Source: JAFIEN01 sp051859505 (GTDB lineage: Bacteria > Pseudomonadota > Alphaproteobacteria > Rhodobacterales > Rhodobacteraceae). From it: a DNA stretch of 64,000 nt. The notes beneath the pieces are model-generated. The model did no database searches and was not told the origin of the DNA. It saw only the letters and a list, made by a program, of their open reading frames with translations. The stretch spans positions 1 through 64,000 of the forward strand of contig JBHYFN010000016.1 in the NCBI GenBank assembly GCA_051859505.1. The letters are read 5' to 3'. Shown here piece by piece: positions 44,705-54,380 of the stretch. Both the position numbers and the translations under genes were made by a program. How positions within the stretch are numbered: position 1 is the first letter of the stretch; each line of letters opens with the position of its first letter.

Positions 44705-45561
44705 CAGCGTTTCCTCCCCATGATCCGGTCAAGGTCGATGCGCGACAGCCCCACCATGGCCACGGCCGAGATGATGACGATCAGCGTCAGTGACAGTGCC
44801 GATCCCAGCGGCCAGTTCTGCCCGAAGGTGAAGGCGGTCTCGATGTCGTCGGCGATCACGATCACCGCGCGGCCCCCCAGAAGCTTGGCCTCGGCCAGGG
44901 CACCCGCCGCCAGCACGAAGGACAGGAGCGAGCCCACCACGATGCCGGGCGCGGCGAGCGGAAGGTCGATCTGCGTCAGGATCTGCCAGCGCGATGCCCC
45001 AAGGTCGGCCGCCGCCTGGCGGGCATCGTCGGGCACCATGGCGATGCCCTGGGCCAAGGGAAACAGCATGAAGGGGAAATAGACCTGCACCAGGCCGAAG
45101 ATGATCGCAGGCACGTTGTACAGAAGCCCCTCGAACCCGACGCCGAACCAGGCCTGCAGGTGACCCTCGATCAGCCCGCCCTTCATCAGCGTCAGAACCC
45201 AGCCGAACAGCCTGATGTTTTCGGAAACGAAAAGCGTCATCACCACGGCGATGGTGATCACCAGGGTGAAGCGGCCAAAGACCTTGGCCATGCCATAGGC
45301 CAGCGGCCAGCAGATCACGAACAGGATGGCCGTCGACGCCACCGCCATGCCAAGCGACCACAGCAACGAGCGATAATAGCCCTGCGACACGATCACCGCG
45401 AAGGACGAGAAATCGGGCGCGTTCAGCAGGCTGAACACCCGCTGCGGCATGATCGAGAACACGGCCACCACCAGAAGCGGCGCAGCAAAGGCCAGCAGCA
45501 ATATGATGCCGATCGGCAGCGCAGAGAGGGCCCCCAGCCTGCGATCCGTGCTTTCCATCAT
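44704..45561 (-). CDS. Spermidine/putrescine-type ABC transporter permease 1
   Basis: Encodes 285 aa with six membrane helices and the EAA-type loop QAAADLGASRWQILTQIDLP (PotB type). ATG 45561 overlaps the ATPase stop. Longer open-frame readings lie within the ATPase gene and are discarded. Confidence 0.92.
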   Translation of the reverse strand: MMESTDRRLGALSALPIGIILLLAFAAPLLVVAVFSIMPQRVFSLLNAPDFSSFAVIVSQGYYRSLLWSLGMAVASTAILFVICWPLAYGMAKVFGRFTLVITIAVVMTLFVSENIRLFGWVLTLMKGGLIEGHLQAWFGVGFEGLLYNVPAIIFGLVQVYFPFMLFPLAQGIAMVPDDARQAAADLGASRWQILTQIDLPLAAPGIVVGSLLSFVLAAGALAEAKLLGGRAVIVIADDIETAFTFGQNWPLGSALSLTLIVIISAVAMVGLSRIDLDRIMGRKR

Positions 45562-46634
45562 GCGCCTCCGATCACATGAACATGGTCGGCGTCGAAGCCC
45601 AGCAGTACTTCGGAGCCGGGCGCTCCGGCGAAGGCATCCTCGCGCAGTTTCTCGACCGTGGCCCTTTCGCCCGACTCGAGCTCGATCTCGTACTGGATGC
45701 GCGATCCCAGCGCATAGCTGGCGTGCAGCCGGCCGCGCACCAGGAAATCGGCCGTTTCGCCATCGGCAAGGAACCGCACGAATTCGGGCCGCACCATCAG
45801 CGTCGCCGCCCCTTGCGCCGGCAGCGCAAGCCCCAGTTGCTGCAGCGCGCCGTTGACATGAAGCCGGCCCGTATCGACGCGTCCGTCCGCCGCGACGGTC
45901 AGGTCGAACAGGTTCACCTCGCCCATGAACTCGGCGACGAACTTGCTGACGGGGCGGGCGTAGATGTCGTCGGCCGTGGCGATCTGCTCGAAACGGCCTG
46001 CGCGCATGATGGCGATCCGGTCCGACATGACCATCGCCTCTTCCAGGCTGTGGGTGATGTAGACGAAGGTCTTGCCGGTGCGGCCATGCAGATCCTTCAA
46101 CTCCTTCTCGAGGACCTTGCGCAGCCGGTAATCCAGCGCCGAAAGCGGTTCGTCGAAGAACAGGATCTCGGGGTCGAAGGCCAGCGCGCGGGCCAGCGCC
46201 ACCCGCTGCCGTTCGCCGCCCGAACACTGGTTGATGCGCTTGGAATAGTAGTCGCGCGGCAGGTGCAGCAGGTCGAGCAGTTCCAGCGCGCGGGCCCGAC
46301 GGTCGGCGGGGCTGACCTTGCGCAGTTTCAGCGGGAATTCGATGTTGCCGCCGACCGTCATGTGCGGAAACAGCGCCAGCGACTGGAACACCATGCAGGT
46401 GGGCCGCTTGTTGGCCGGCACCTTGTCGATCCGCCCCTCCCGCAGCCAGATCGCGCCCGAGGTCACGTCATCCATGCCGACAAGCAGCCGGATCAGCGTG
46501 GACTTGCCGCTGCCCGAGGGGCCGACGATGGTGAAGAACTCACCGTCGCGGATCTCGAGATCGACACCATGAAGGGCGGTGAAGGTGCCGAAGGTCTTGG
46601 TCACGCCTTCAAGGCGCAGAATCGTGTCGGACAC
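45558..46634 (-). CDS. Spermidine/putrescine-type ABC transporter ATPase
   Basis: Encodes 358 aa. Walker A GPSGSGKST, signature CSGGERQRVALARAL, Walker B ILFFDEPLSALD and a C-terminal TOBE regulatory domain (ATLMVRPEFVRFL) define a PotA-type subunit. Drives import of a cationic substrate, plausibly an amino-alcohol for the compartment. Confidence 0.93.
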   Translation of the reverse strand: MSDTILRLEGVTKTFGTFTALHGVDLEIRDGEFFTIVGPSGSGKSTLIRLLVGMDDVTSGAIWLREGRIDKVPANKRPTCMVFQSLALFPHMTVGGNIEFPLKLRKVSPADRRARALELLDLLHLPRDYYSKRINQCSGGERQRVALARALAFDPEILFFDEPLSALDYRLRKVLEKELKDLHGRTGKTFVYITHSLEEAMVMSDRIAIMRAGRFEQIATADDIYARPVSKFVAEFMGEVNLFDLTVAADGRVDTGRLHVNGALQQLGLALPAQGAATLMVRPEFVRFLADGETADFLVRGRLHASYALGSRIQYEIELESGERATVEKLREDAFAGAPGSEVLLGFDADHVHVIGGA

Positions 46635-46662
46635 GGAATCATCCTGTGGGTCGCATCACTGC

Positions 46663-46705
46663 CCCGCCCCGTCGCATGGCGTGCATGCAGACGGAACGGG
46701 GCGGG
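46663..46705. terminator. Hairpin between binding-protein and ATPase genes
   Basis: CCCGCCCCGT (46663-46672) pairs with ACGGGGCGGG (46696-46705), a ten-base stem, in the 96-base gap after the binding-protein gene. It is the third hairpin of this kind in the window. Confidence 0.65.
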
Positions 46706-46730
46706 ATGTTGGAGTCTTTAGGCTTGCGAC

Positions 46731-47855
46731 CTAGCGCCGCGCGGCCGTGTAGATCGCCAGAAGTTCGTCGTAGTCGGGCACGATCTGGAAATCCAGCGAA
46801 CGCGACATCTCTTCCTCCAGCGAATCCCACTGGATGGCGTCAAGCTCTTCCGAGTCGAAAAGCGCCATCGTCTCGGGGTCGCCCATCTGGGCCACCGGGT
46901 TGTAGGTGCCCTCGGGGAAGGCCACGGCCTTCGAGATCTCGGGCAGCTGCACGAATTCGAGGAAGTTCTCGGCCATGATCGAGGGTTCGGGGTTGTTCAC
47001 CGCCGAGGTCAGCTCGACCCAGACGACCCCGCCCTTGCCGTCCACCGGACCCGTCCTTGGGGTGATGCCGCGGATGTTCGTGGCGCCGTCGTAGCGTGCC
47101 GGCGAGGCGGTGTAGGTGCCGCCGGTGAAATAGGCGTCGATCTCGCCGTTGATCAGCGCGGTGTTGAGGGCCACCAGATCGTCGGTGCGCAGCCGCGAAT
47201 TGCCGAAGATCTGCCCGGCCACTTCCCGGAACGTCTCGCGCCCGGCCTCGTCGGTCGGCGAGAACGGATCCAGCCCGGCGGTCAGCATCATGTGGATGAC
47301 GTTCCAGTTGTCATAGGTCAGAACGCCGTAACGGCCCGCCATGTCCGGATCCAGAAACAGGTTCCAGCCCTGATCCTCGGCCATATCGCGCGAGATCTTG
47401 TCGGTGTTCACCACGAAGCTGAACGGCCCGTAGCGCTGCGGCATCCCGATCAGCTCGCCATCCTCGGCGAAGGCCAGATCATAGGGCCCCGAGAATTCGG
47501 GAAGCATCTTGTCGAAATAGGGCATGAACCGCTCTTTATCGAGCGGCTTGATCAGCCCTTCGGGATACATGTCGCGGGCCCAGGGCTGGTTCAGGTTGAT
47601 CAGATCCCAGACGTTGATCTCGCCGGCGCGGATCCGGTTGATCATGTCGGGATCCGAGGTGCCGCTGGCGGCCCGGACGGTGACCCCCGGAAAGGCGCGA
47701 CGGAACGGGCCGAGTACATCGTCGGTGTTGTACCCTTCCCAGCACAGGATGTTCATCTGATCGTCGCGCGAGGCGTGGGCCATGCCGGGAAACAAGGCGC
47801 TTGCCCCGAAGGCTCCGGCCAGGCTTGCGGAAAACTGTCTGCGGTTCATTTTCAT
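46731..47855 (-). CDS. Spermidine/putrescine-type ABC substrate-binding protein
   Basis: Encodes 374 aa. A twin-arginine signal (MNRRQFSASLAGAFGASALF) is followed by a PotD-type fold (MNILCWEGYNTDDVLGPF, VWDLINLNQPWARDMYPEGL, GMPQRYGPFSFVVNT). First gene of the nine-gene leftward operon that runs to the isochorismatase-fold gene. Ligand likely a polyamine-like or amino-alcohol cation. Confidence 0.9.
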   Translation of the reverse strand: MKMNRRQFSASLAGAFGASALFPGMAHASRDDQMNILCWEGYNTDDVLGPFRRAFPGVTVRAASGTSDPDMINRIRAGEINVWDLINLNQPWARDMYPEGLIKPLDKERFMPYFDKMLPEFSGPYDLAFAEDGELIGMPQRYGPFSFVVNTDKISRDMAEDQGWNLFLDPDMAGRYGVLTYDNWNVIHMMLTAGLDPFSPTDEAGRETFREVAGQIFGNSRLRTDDLVALNTALINGEIDAYFTGGTYTASPARYDGATNIRGITPRTGPVDGKGGVVWVELTSAVNNPEPSIMAENFLEFVQLPEISKAVAFPEGTYNPVAQMGDPETMALFDSEELDAIQWDSLEEEMSRSLDFQIVPDYDELLAIYTAARR

Positions 47856-47956
47856 TCGTTCTTGTCTCCCCGTTGATGGTGCGCCGCAAGGGCGGCTCCA
47901 AGGGGGTATGGTGGCCCGATTCGCCGGACCCGTCTTGACAGGAAGGGCCTCGAATT

Positions 47957-47972
47957 TGACACGAGACTGTCA
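47957..47972. promoter_or_regulatory. TGACA-N6-TGTCA dyad in binding-protein/AraC divergent region
   Basis: A 16-base dyad lies about 100 bases upstream of the binding-protein start and about 120 bases before the AraC-family gene. Dyads of this general kind are bound by AraC-type regulators of amine catabolism; assignment is inference. Confidence 0.4.
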
Positions 47973-48093
47973 TACTGCCCGCGTTTCGCGCATTCCGCGC
48001 CTTTGCGGCCCTGACGGCTCCAACCTGCTTTGCACTGGACATTCGGGTCTGTTTTCCTAAGCTCGTTGTTTGAACGAGGAGTCGGTCACGGCC

Positions 48094-49134
48094 ATGACGG
48101 CGACTGTCAGATCCCTCTCGAATGCGACACCGACCAAGGTGCTGTCGGCGGCGGCGACCGGCGCGGCCGACCTGTTTCAGCGCCATAACGGCGATGTCGA
48201 TGCGATCTATGGCGCGGCGGGCATTCGCGCCGACGATCTCGACAGCCCGCTGAACGAGATCAACCTCGCCCAGTATTGCGCCATGTTCGAGGAAGCCTCG
48301 CGCCACACCGGGCATGACAACATCGGGCTGGAATTCGGCCAGGCGTTCCAGCCGCGCCAGCTTGGGATGCTGGGATTTGCGGCGGTCAGCTCGCCCACCC
48401 TGGCGGCGGCGCTGCGCAACCTGCAGGCCTATTTCCCCGCCCACCAGGGGCAGACCCTGTTCGGCCTGGTCCAGGATTGCGATATCCTCTGGCTGCATTA
48501 TCGCATCTACGACGAACGCATCGACCGGCGGCGGCAGGATGCCGAACTGTCGATGGGAATGTTCTGCAACATCTTCCGCGAAGCGCTTGGGCGGGATTGG
48601 GCCCCGCTCGAGGTCTGTTTCGAGCACAACCGCCCCGACGGTGGCGGCGAACATGAACGGCGCTTTGGCGCGCCGGTCGAATTCGGTCGGCGCACCAATG
48701 CCATGGCCTTCCGGCGCTCGGACCTTGATGTCGGCATGCCCAATCAGGATCCCTACCTGTTCTCGGTGGTGCGCCCGTTCCTGGAAAGCCGCTGCCAGCC
48801 GACCGCCGATGTCGAGGTCTTTGCCGCGCGGCTGCGCAACGAGATCAAGGTGCACCTTCACAACGGCCTGCCCAGCCTCAAGGATCTGTCCGAGATCATG
48901 GGGATGTCCGAGGCGGCGGTTCAGCGGCTGTTGCGGTCCAACGGCATGACTTTCGCGGATGTCTTGCGCGCCGCCCGCGAGGAGCTTGCCATCCATTACC
49001 TGATCCGAAGCGACCTCTCGCTGACCGAGATCGCGTTCAACCTCGGCTATTCCGAGCTCTCTGCCTTCTCGCGGGCCTTCCGGTCCTGGACAGGGGTCAG
49101 CCCGCAACGATACCGGCGCAGGCCGATGCCCTGA
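48094..49134 (+). CDS. AraC-family regulator with Arabinose_bd-type N-terminal domain
   Basis: Encodes 346 aa. The N-terminal two thirds resemble the PF12625 sensor domain (GLEFGQAFQPRQLGMLGFAA), and the C-terminal AraC DNA-binding domain shows MSEAAVQRLLRSNGMTFADV and LGYSELSAFSRAFRSWTGVS. OruR/ArgR-like regulators of this type control amine and amino-acid catabolism. It is divergent from the importer/dehydratase operon and is its probable activator. ATG 48094 preferred over an upstream TTG at 48070 that lacks a good ribosome-binding site. Confidence 0.88.
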   Translation: MTATVRSLSNATPTKVLSAAATGAADLFQRHNGDVDAIYGAAGIRADDLDSPLNEINLAQYCAMFEEASRHTGHDNIGLEFGQAFQPRQLGMLGFAAVSSPTLAAALRNLQAYFPAHQGQTLFGLVQDCDILWLHYRIYDERIDRRRQDAELSMGMFCNIFREALGRDWAPLEVCFEHNRPDGGGEHERRFGAPVEFGRRTNAMAFRRSDLDVGMPNQDPYLFSVVRPFLESRCQPTADVEVFAARLRNEIKVHLHNGLPSLKDLSEIMGMSEAAVQRLLRSNGMTFADVLRAAREELAIHYLIRSDLSLTEIAFNLGYSELSAFSRAFRSWTGVSPQRYRRRPMP

Positions 49135-49286
49135 TTGATCCCCGCTTCGGGACGGTGCGGCCCGTCTCTCTGCTGCGCAGCGCTGACAAGCGGCGTGCAG
49201 CCCCCCCGGCAAAGCGGCGTCGGTTCAGCATCTGATCGGACGCCGACAGCCCGCCTCAGGGGCCAGATCCAAAGGCCGAAACGCCC

Positions 49287-50663
49287 TCAGAGCCTTGCGA
49301 GGATCCGCACCCAGGACCGGATACCCTTGTGGAACGACCGCAGGTCGTATTTCTCGTTCGGGCTGTGGATGCGGTCGTCCGAGAGGCCGAAGCCCGCCAT
49401 GACCACATCCATCCCCAGCCTGTCCTTGATCAGCGTCGCCACCGGGATCGACCCGCCGCCGCCGATGAAGGCGGCAGGCTTGCCCCATTCCTCGGTCAGC
49501 GCCTCCTGCGTCTGCTGGAAGGGGGCCGCGCCCACGTCAAAGGCGATGGCCCGGCCGGCGCCATGTTCGATGAACTCGACCCGGCAATCGGCGGGGATGC
49601 GGGCCTTCACGAAATCGCGGAAGGCCGCGCGGATCTTGTGGGGATCCTGGTCGAAGACCAGCCGGAACGAGATCTTGGCCGAGGCGACAGCCGGGATCAC
49701 CGTCTTGAAGCCCGCGCCCTGATAACCGCCGCCCATCCCGTTCACCTCGCAGGTCGGGCGCGACCAGGTCTGTTCCAGGACGCTGCGGCCCTTTTCACCG
49801 GCCGGGACCGAAAGGCCGACCTCGCCCAGGAAGGCCTCTTCCGAGAAGTCGAGCTTGGCCCAGCTGTCGCGCAGGGCCTCGGGCAATTCGGGAACGCCGT
49901 CGTAGAAGCCGGGCAGGGTGATGCGGCCGGTGTCGTCGCGCAGATCGGCGATGATGCGGGCAAGGATATGGTTGGGGTTGGCCGCGGCCGACCCGTAAAA
50001 GCCCGAATGCAGGTCGCGGTCCGAGGCGTGGATGATGATCTCTTCGCCGCAAAGGCCGCGCAGGCTTGTGGTGATGGCGGGCGTGTTGGCATCCCACATG
50101 TTGGTGTCGCAGATCAGCGCCACATCGGCGCGGAGTTCCTCGGTATTGGCCTCGAGAAAGCCGGGCAGGTTTACCCCGCCCGATTCCTCTTCGCCCTCCA
50201 GCAGGACGGTCACGCCAAGGGGCAGGCTGCCGGTCACGGCCTTCCAGGCGCGGCAGGCCTCGACAAAGGTCATGAGCTGGCCCTTGTCGTCGGCCGCGCC
50301 CCGCGCGACGATCTGGCGCGACCCGTCGGGCCGGGTGACGAGGGCGGGTTCGAACGGGTCGGTGTCCCACAGCTCGAGCGGATCGACGGGCTGCACGTCG
50401 TAATGGCCGTAGAACAGCACGCGGGTGCCCGCCGCCGCATGGTCATGGGCCAGCACGATCGGATGGCCGGGCGTGTCGCGGACCGAGGCGTCGAAGCCGA
50501 TCGAGGCAAGGTCGCGCGCGTGCCATTCGGCGCAGGCGCGGGTTTCGGCGGTGAATTCGGGATCGGTCGAGATCGACCGCATCCGCAGCACCTCGAACAG
50601 GCGGGCAAGCGCCGCGTCGAAATCGGCATCGACCTGCGCCAGAACGGCATCGACTTGAGACAT
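49287..50663 (-). CDS. M20-family metallopeptidase (dipeptidase)
   Basis: Encodes 458 aa. Metal-site motifs VLFYGHYDVQPVDP (His, Asp), ARGAADDKGQL (Asp) and LLEGEEESGGVNL (Glu-Glu) are conserved, with a dimerisation domain in between. Carnosinase-like M20 enzymes cleave dipeptides or N-acyl amino acids. Start ATG 50663 by homology. Sits 22 bases downstream of a transporter gene, so it may process what that imports. Confidence 0.9.
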   Translation of the reverse strand: MSQVDAVLAQVDADFDAALARLFEVLRMRSISTDPEFTAETRACAEWHARDLASIGFDASVRDTPGHPIVLAHDHAAAGTRVLFYGHYDVQPVDPLELWDTDPFEPALVTRPDGSRQIVARGAADDKGQLMTFVEACRAWKAVTGSLPLGVTVLLEGEEESGGVNLPGFLEANTEELRADVALICDTNMWDANTPAITTSLRGLCGEEIIIHASDRDLHSGFYGSAAANPNHILARIIADLRDDTGRITLPGFYDGVPELPEALRDSWAKLDFSEEAFLGEVGLSVPAGEKGRSVLEQTWSRPTCEVNGMGGGYQGAGFKTVIPAVASAKISFRLVFDQDPHKIRAAFRDFVKARIPADCRVEFIEHGAGRAIAFDVGAAPFQQTQEALTEEWGKPAAFIGGGGSIPVATLIKDRLGMDVVMAGFGLSDDRIHSPNEKYDLRSFHKGIRSWVRILARL

Positions 50664-50685
50664 GACCTTCCCTCCCGAAGCTGTG

Positions 50686-52497
50686 TCAGAACGACCAGAT
50701 AAGCGGCACCACGAAGACGCCAAGCACGAAGAACCATACCATCATCGGCAGGCCCAGTTTCCAGTAATCGCCGAAACGGTAATCGCCGGGCTCCATCACC
50801 ATGAGGTTCGTCGCGGTGGCGACCGGCGTGAGGAATGCCCCCGCCGCCGCAAGGCCCACGCACATCAGGACCGGCTGGGCCGACACGCCCATCTGCGCGG
50901 CGGCCACCACGGCCACCGGAATGATGATCAGCGCGGTCGCGGTGTTCGAGATCACCTGCCCGAGGATCCCCGTCAGCAGGAACAGCCCCGCCAGCAGCGC
51001 CATCGGCCCGGCATCGCCGACCACCGTCACGATCCCCTCGGCCAGAAGCTGGGCCGCGCCCGTGATCTCCATCGCGGTGGCAAGCGGCATCATGGCGCCC
51101 ACAAGGATCACGGTGGTCCAGTTGATCGCGCGATAGACCTGATCGACGTTCAGGATGCCCGACAGCAGCACCGCGCCAGCGGCCAGAAGCCCGGCCACCG
51201 CCGGCGGCACAAGGCCCGTGGCCAGCAGAATGACCATGCCAAGCAGGATCACGATCATCCCCTTGGCGCCCTGCCCCAGCGGCACCGCCTGCCGGCGGAC
51301 CTGTTCGGGCGAGTTGACGACCAGCACCTCTGTCGGGGTCAGCCGCTGGTCAAGCGCGGACCATGTGCCCTGCAGAAGAAGCGTGTCGCCGGCCTCGAGC
51401 AGGTGGCCCGGCTCCACATCCTCGCCCTGCCGCTGGATGCCGAGCACGACCAGATCGCCGCTTTCCGTCACCATCCCCGGAAAGAACCGCTGCCCGATCA
51501 GCGGCGAGCGGGGCGCCACCAGCACCTCGGCCAGCCCGGATTCGCGGTTGAAGACCGACAAAGCCAGCCCGCCCGAGGCGAAGGGCTGGCCGTCATGCTT
51601 TTCCAACCCGATCTCTTGCGCGGCAGCACGGACCGCTTCGGGGGCGCCGCGGACGACGATGATGTCATCGGCCTCGATCGCATCGCGCCGCACGGTCTGG
51701 CCATCCGCCGTCTGGATCGTGACAAGAGAGACGCCCGCACCGTCGCCGAACCTCAGATCGGCCCGCGAACTGCCCACAAGCGGCGCGCCGGCGGGCACGG
51801 TCAGCTGATAGACATCGCTGGCAAGGCGGAACTGCTCGACCAGGGTTTTCGCATGCTGGCTCAGGTCGGGCGGCAGGCGCTTGCTGACCCGGTGGGGCAG
51901 CAGCCGTTCCCCGAAGAAGACGACGATCAGGATACAGCCGATCACCGCCGGGATGCCGATCAGGGCGAATTCGAAGTAGTTGAAGCCGCCGAAGCCCGCA
52001 TCGGCCGAGGCGTCCGAGATCAGCACGTTGACCGGCGTTCCCGTCAGCATCAGCATCGACCCGGCATGCGCGCCGAATACCAGCGGCATCAGAAGCTGCG
52101 CGGGCGAGCGGCTGAGGCGGATGGCGATGACCACGACCACCGGCAACAGCGCGGCCACGGCACCGTTGACGCTGATCAGCGCGCTGAGCAGCGCCACCAT
52201 CAGCATCATCAGCACCAGAAGCCGCGACCGGCTTTCGCCCGCCTTCTGCATCAGCATCTGACCTGCCCAGGTCGTCACCCCCGAAAGCTCGAGCCCGGCG
52301 CTGACCACGAAAAGCGAGGCGATGAAGATGACGGCCGGATCGCCGAAACCGGCAAGGCTTTGCTGCAGGCTCAGAATTCCGGTGAAATAAAGCGAAAGCG
52401 CCGCCCCGACGCAAACGGCGATGACCGGAAGCCTGTCCCACATGAAGAGGGCGATGATTCCCAAGATGATCGCAAAGACGATCTGGATTTCGGACAT
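50686..52497 (-). CDS. SLC13/DASS-type transporter with central RCK_C (TrkA_C) domains
   Basis: Encodes 603 aa. About ten to twelve membrane helices are split by a cytoplasmic region (~210-380) with two TrkA_C repeats (DADDIIVVRGAPEAVRAAAQ-like ending in EIGLEK; LEAGDTLLLQGTWSALDQ). The helical parts show VNGAVAALLPVVVVIA, GTPVNVLISDAS and SNTATALIIIPVAV, typical of Na+-coupled anion symporters. Substrate possibly sulfate or a dicarboxylate. First in an operon with the M20 peptidase. Confidence 0.85.
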   Translation of the reverse strand: MSEIQIVFAIILGIIALFMWDRLPVIAVCVGAALSLYFTGILSLQQSLAGFGDPAVIFIASLFVVSAGLELSGVTTWAGQMLMQKAGESRSRLLVLMMLMVALLSALISVNGAVAALLPVVVVIAIRLSRSPAQLLMPLVFGAHAGSMLMLTGTPVNVLISDASADAGFGGFNYFEFALIGIPAVIGCILIVVFFGERLLPHRVSKRLPPDLSQHAKTLVEQFRLASDVYQLTVPAGAPLVGSSRADLRFGDGAGVSLVTIQTADGQTVRRDAIEADDIIVVRGAPEAVRAAAQEIGLEKHDGQPFASGGLALSVFNRESGLAEVLVAPRSPLIGQRFFPGMVTESGDLVVLGIQRQGEDVEPGHLLEAGDTLLLQGTWSALDQRLTPTEVLVVNSPEQVRRQAVPLGQGAKGMIVILLGMVILLATGLVPPAVAGLLAAGAVLLSGILNVDQVYRAINWTTVILVGAMMPLATAMEITGAAQLLAEGIVTVVGDAGPMALLAGLFLLTGILGQVISNTATALIIIPVAVVAAAQMGVSAQPVLMCVGLAAAGAFLTPVATATNLMVMEPGDYRFGDYWKLGLPMMVWFFVLGVFVVPLIWSF

Positions 52498-52847
52498 GCG
52501 TCTAATTCCTTGCCGTCATTCAGTTCGTATCGCAATCAACACGACACTCGTAACGGCCCGAAATCGCGCGCCACGGCCGCGACCGATCAACATTCCCAAG
52601 CTAGAAGTGCTGGGAGAAAGCGGTTCCGTCAAGGCAATTCTCGGGGTGCCGGACGGCCGAAAACCGCAGCGCATCGGGGCAAAGCAAGGCCCTTGCCAGA
52701 ATCGTCAGACAGCGAATACTGTCCATTTCAAACAGGGGTTTATAACGTTCCCTCCTGCCATTCGGGTAATCTCGAGCGCGAACCAGTGCGCGAAAGCTGT
52801 TCTTGTTTCTGTGTAAGCGGATGACAGCGGGCAACTGGGAGGGGTCA
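52498..52847. other. 350-base divergent intergenic region
   Basis: Between the SLC13-type and AbgT-family transporter genes. It contains a good -10-like TATAAC at 52741-52746, about 100 bases before the AbgT start, with only a weak -35. No ORF or RNA gene is evident. Confidence 0.5.
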
Positions 52848-54380
52848 ATGGCTCAAGAGCCTGCCAAGGCTGAAACCACGGGGTTTCTGGCGACGATCGA
52901 GCGGATCGGCAACAAGGTTCCGCATCCGGCGATCATTTTCTTCATCCTGATCGGGATCGTGATCGTCCTGTCGGTGATCTTCGCCGCCTTCGGCACATCG
53001 GTGGTCTACGAAAGCTATGACCCGGCCACCAGCACCCAGGTCGAGCGGACGGCCGCGGTGCGAAGCCTTCTGTCGGGCGACGGCATCCGCTTCATGTTCA
53101 TGTCGCCGGTCAACAACTTCCTTGGCTTCGCCCCGGTCGGCGTGATCCTCGTGGCGATGATCGGCGTAGGCCTGGCCGAGGAATCGGGCCTGATCGCCAC
53201 GCTTGTGCGCAAGATCGTGGCGGCCGCGCCGAAGTCGCTCTTCACCTTCATCATCGTGATGGTGGGCGTCATGTCCTCGATCGCGGCGGATGCGGGCTAT
53301 CTGGTGCTGGTGCCGCTCGGGGCGGCGGCGTTCCACAGCATGGGCCGGCATCCGCTGGCCGGGCTGGCGGCGGCGTTTTCGGGCGTGGCGGCGGTGTTTC
53401 TGGTCAACGTCTTCGTCACCCCCACCGACGCGATCCTTGTCGAGATCACGAACGAAGCCGTGCGCACCGTGAACCCGGCGCAAGAGATCACCATCGTCGG
53501 CAATCTCTATTTCATGATCGCCTCGTCCGTCCTGATGGCGATCGTCTGCACGATCCTGACCGACCGCTTCGTCGAGCCGCGCCTTGGCCCCTATACCGGC
53601 GGGCTTCCGGTCGAGGCGGCGCATGACATCACCGATGCCGAAAAGCGCGGCCTGCGCTATGCCGGCTTCGCGCTTCTGGGCTTCGTCCTGGTGATGGCCG
53701 CGCTGACCGCGCCGCCCAACGCCATCCTGCGCAATCAGGAGACCGGCGTGATCCTTGCCGGATCGCCCTTCATGAGTTCGCTGATCCTGATCATCAGCCT
53801 TCTGTTCCTGACCGTGGGCTATGCCTACGGGCGCGGCGCGGGCACCATCGCCAGTGTCACCGCCGCAATCGGGCTGGTGGTCAAGACCTGGGGCAGCCTT
53901 GCCGGGCTGGTCTTCCTGCTCTTCGTGATCGCGCAGTTCATCGCCTTCTTCGACTTCACCAACCTGGCGACCGTGCTGGCGGTGGTGCTGGCCGATGTGC
54001 TGCAGACCGCGCCGATCGGCGGCGTGGGCTACATCATCCTTTTCGTCCTGCTTGTCCTGATCATCGACCTGATCCTGACCAGCGGCATCGCGAAATGGGC
54101 GATCCTGGCCCCCGTCTTCGTGCCGGTCTTCATGCGGCTGGGCGGCGATCCCGACCTTGTGCTGGCGGCCTATCGGGTGGGCGACAGCCCGATGAACGTC
54201 ATCACGCCGCTGAACGTCTATCTGGCGGTGATGGTGGGCTTTGCGCAGAAATACGTGAAGGACGCGGGGATCGGCACGATCGTGGCTTTGATGTTGCCCT
54301 ATTCGATCGCGCTCAGTATCGCTTGGACAGCACTCCTCGTGCTGTGGTTCGTCCTTGGCATCCCCCTGGGTCCGGCCTGA
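52848..54380 (+). CDS. AbgT-family transporter
   Basis: Encodes 510 aa, the usual AbgT length, with about 11-13 membrane segments. Family marks include IERIGNKVPHPAIIFFILIG, VMSSIAADAGYLVLVPLGAA, and DSPMNVITPLNVYLAVMVGF. Members import p-aminobenzoyl-glutamate or export sulfonamides. The M20 peptidase across the divergent region recalls the abgABT pairing. ATG 52848 has a GGGAGGGG site. Confidence 0.9.
   Translation: MAQEPAKAETTGFLATIERIGNKVPHPAIIFFILIGIVIVLSVIFAAFGTSVVYESYDPATSTQVERTAAVRSLLSGDGIRFMFMSPVNNFLGFAPVGVILVAMIGVGLAEESGLIATLVRKIVAAAPKSLFTFIIVMVGVMSSIAADAGYLVLVPLGAAAFHSMGRHPLAGLAAAFSGVAAVFLVNVFVTPTDAILVEITNEAVRTVNPAQEITIVGNLYFMIASSVLMAIVCTILTDRFVEPRLGPYTGGLPVEAAHDITDAEKRGLRYAGFALLGFVLVMAALTAPPNAILRNQETGVILAGSPFMSSLILIISLLFLTVGYAYGRGAGTIASVTAAIGLVVKTWGSLAGLVFLLFVIAQFIAFFDFTNLATVLAVVLADVLQTAPIGGVGYIILFVLLVLIIDLILTSGIAKWAILAPVFVPVFMRLGGDPDLVLAAYRVGDSPMNVITPLNVYLAVMVGFAQKYVKDAGIGTIVALMLPYSIALSIAWTALLVLWFVLGIPLGPA

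Noticed and set aside
50662..52824. A 720-codon plus-strand open frame
   Set aside because: Antisense to the SLC13-type transporter; extremely His/Gln/Asp/Arg-rich, as expected from complementing hydrophobic codons.
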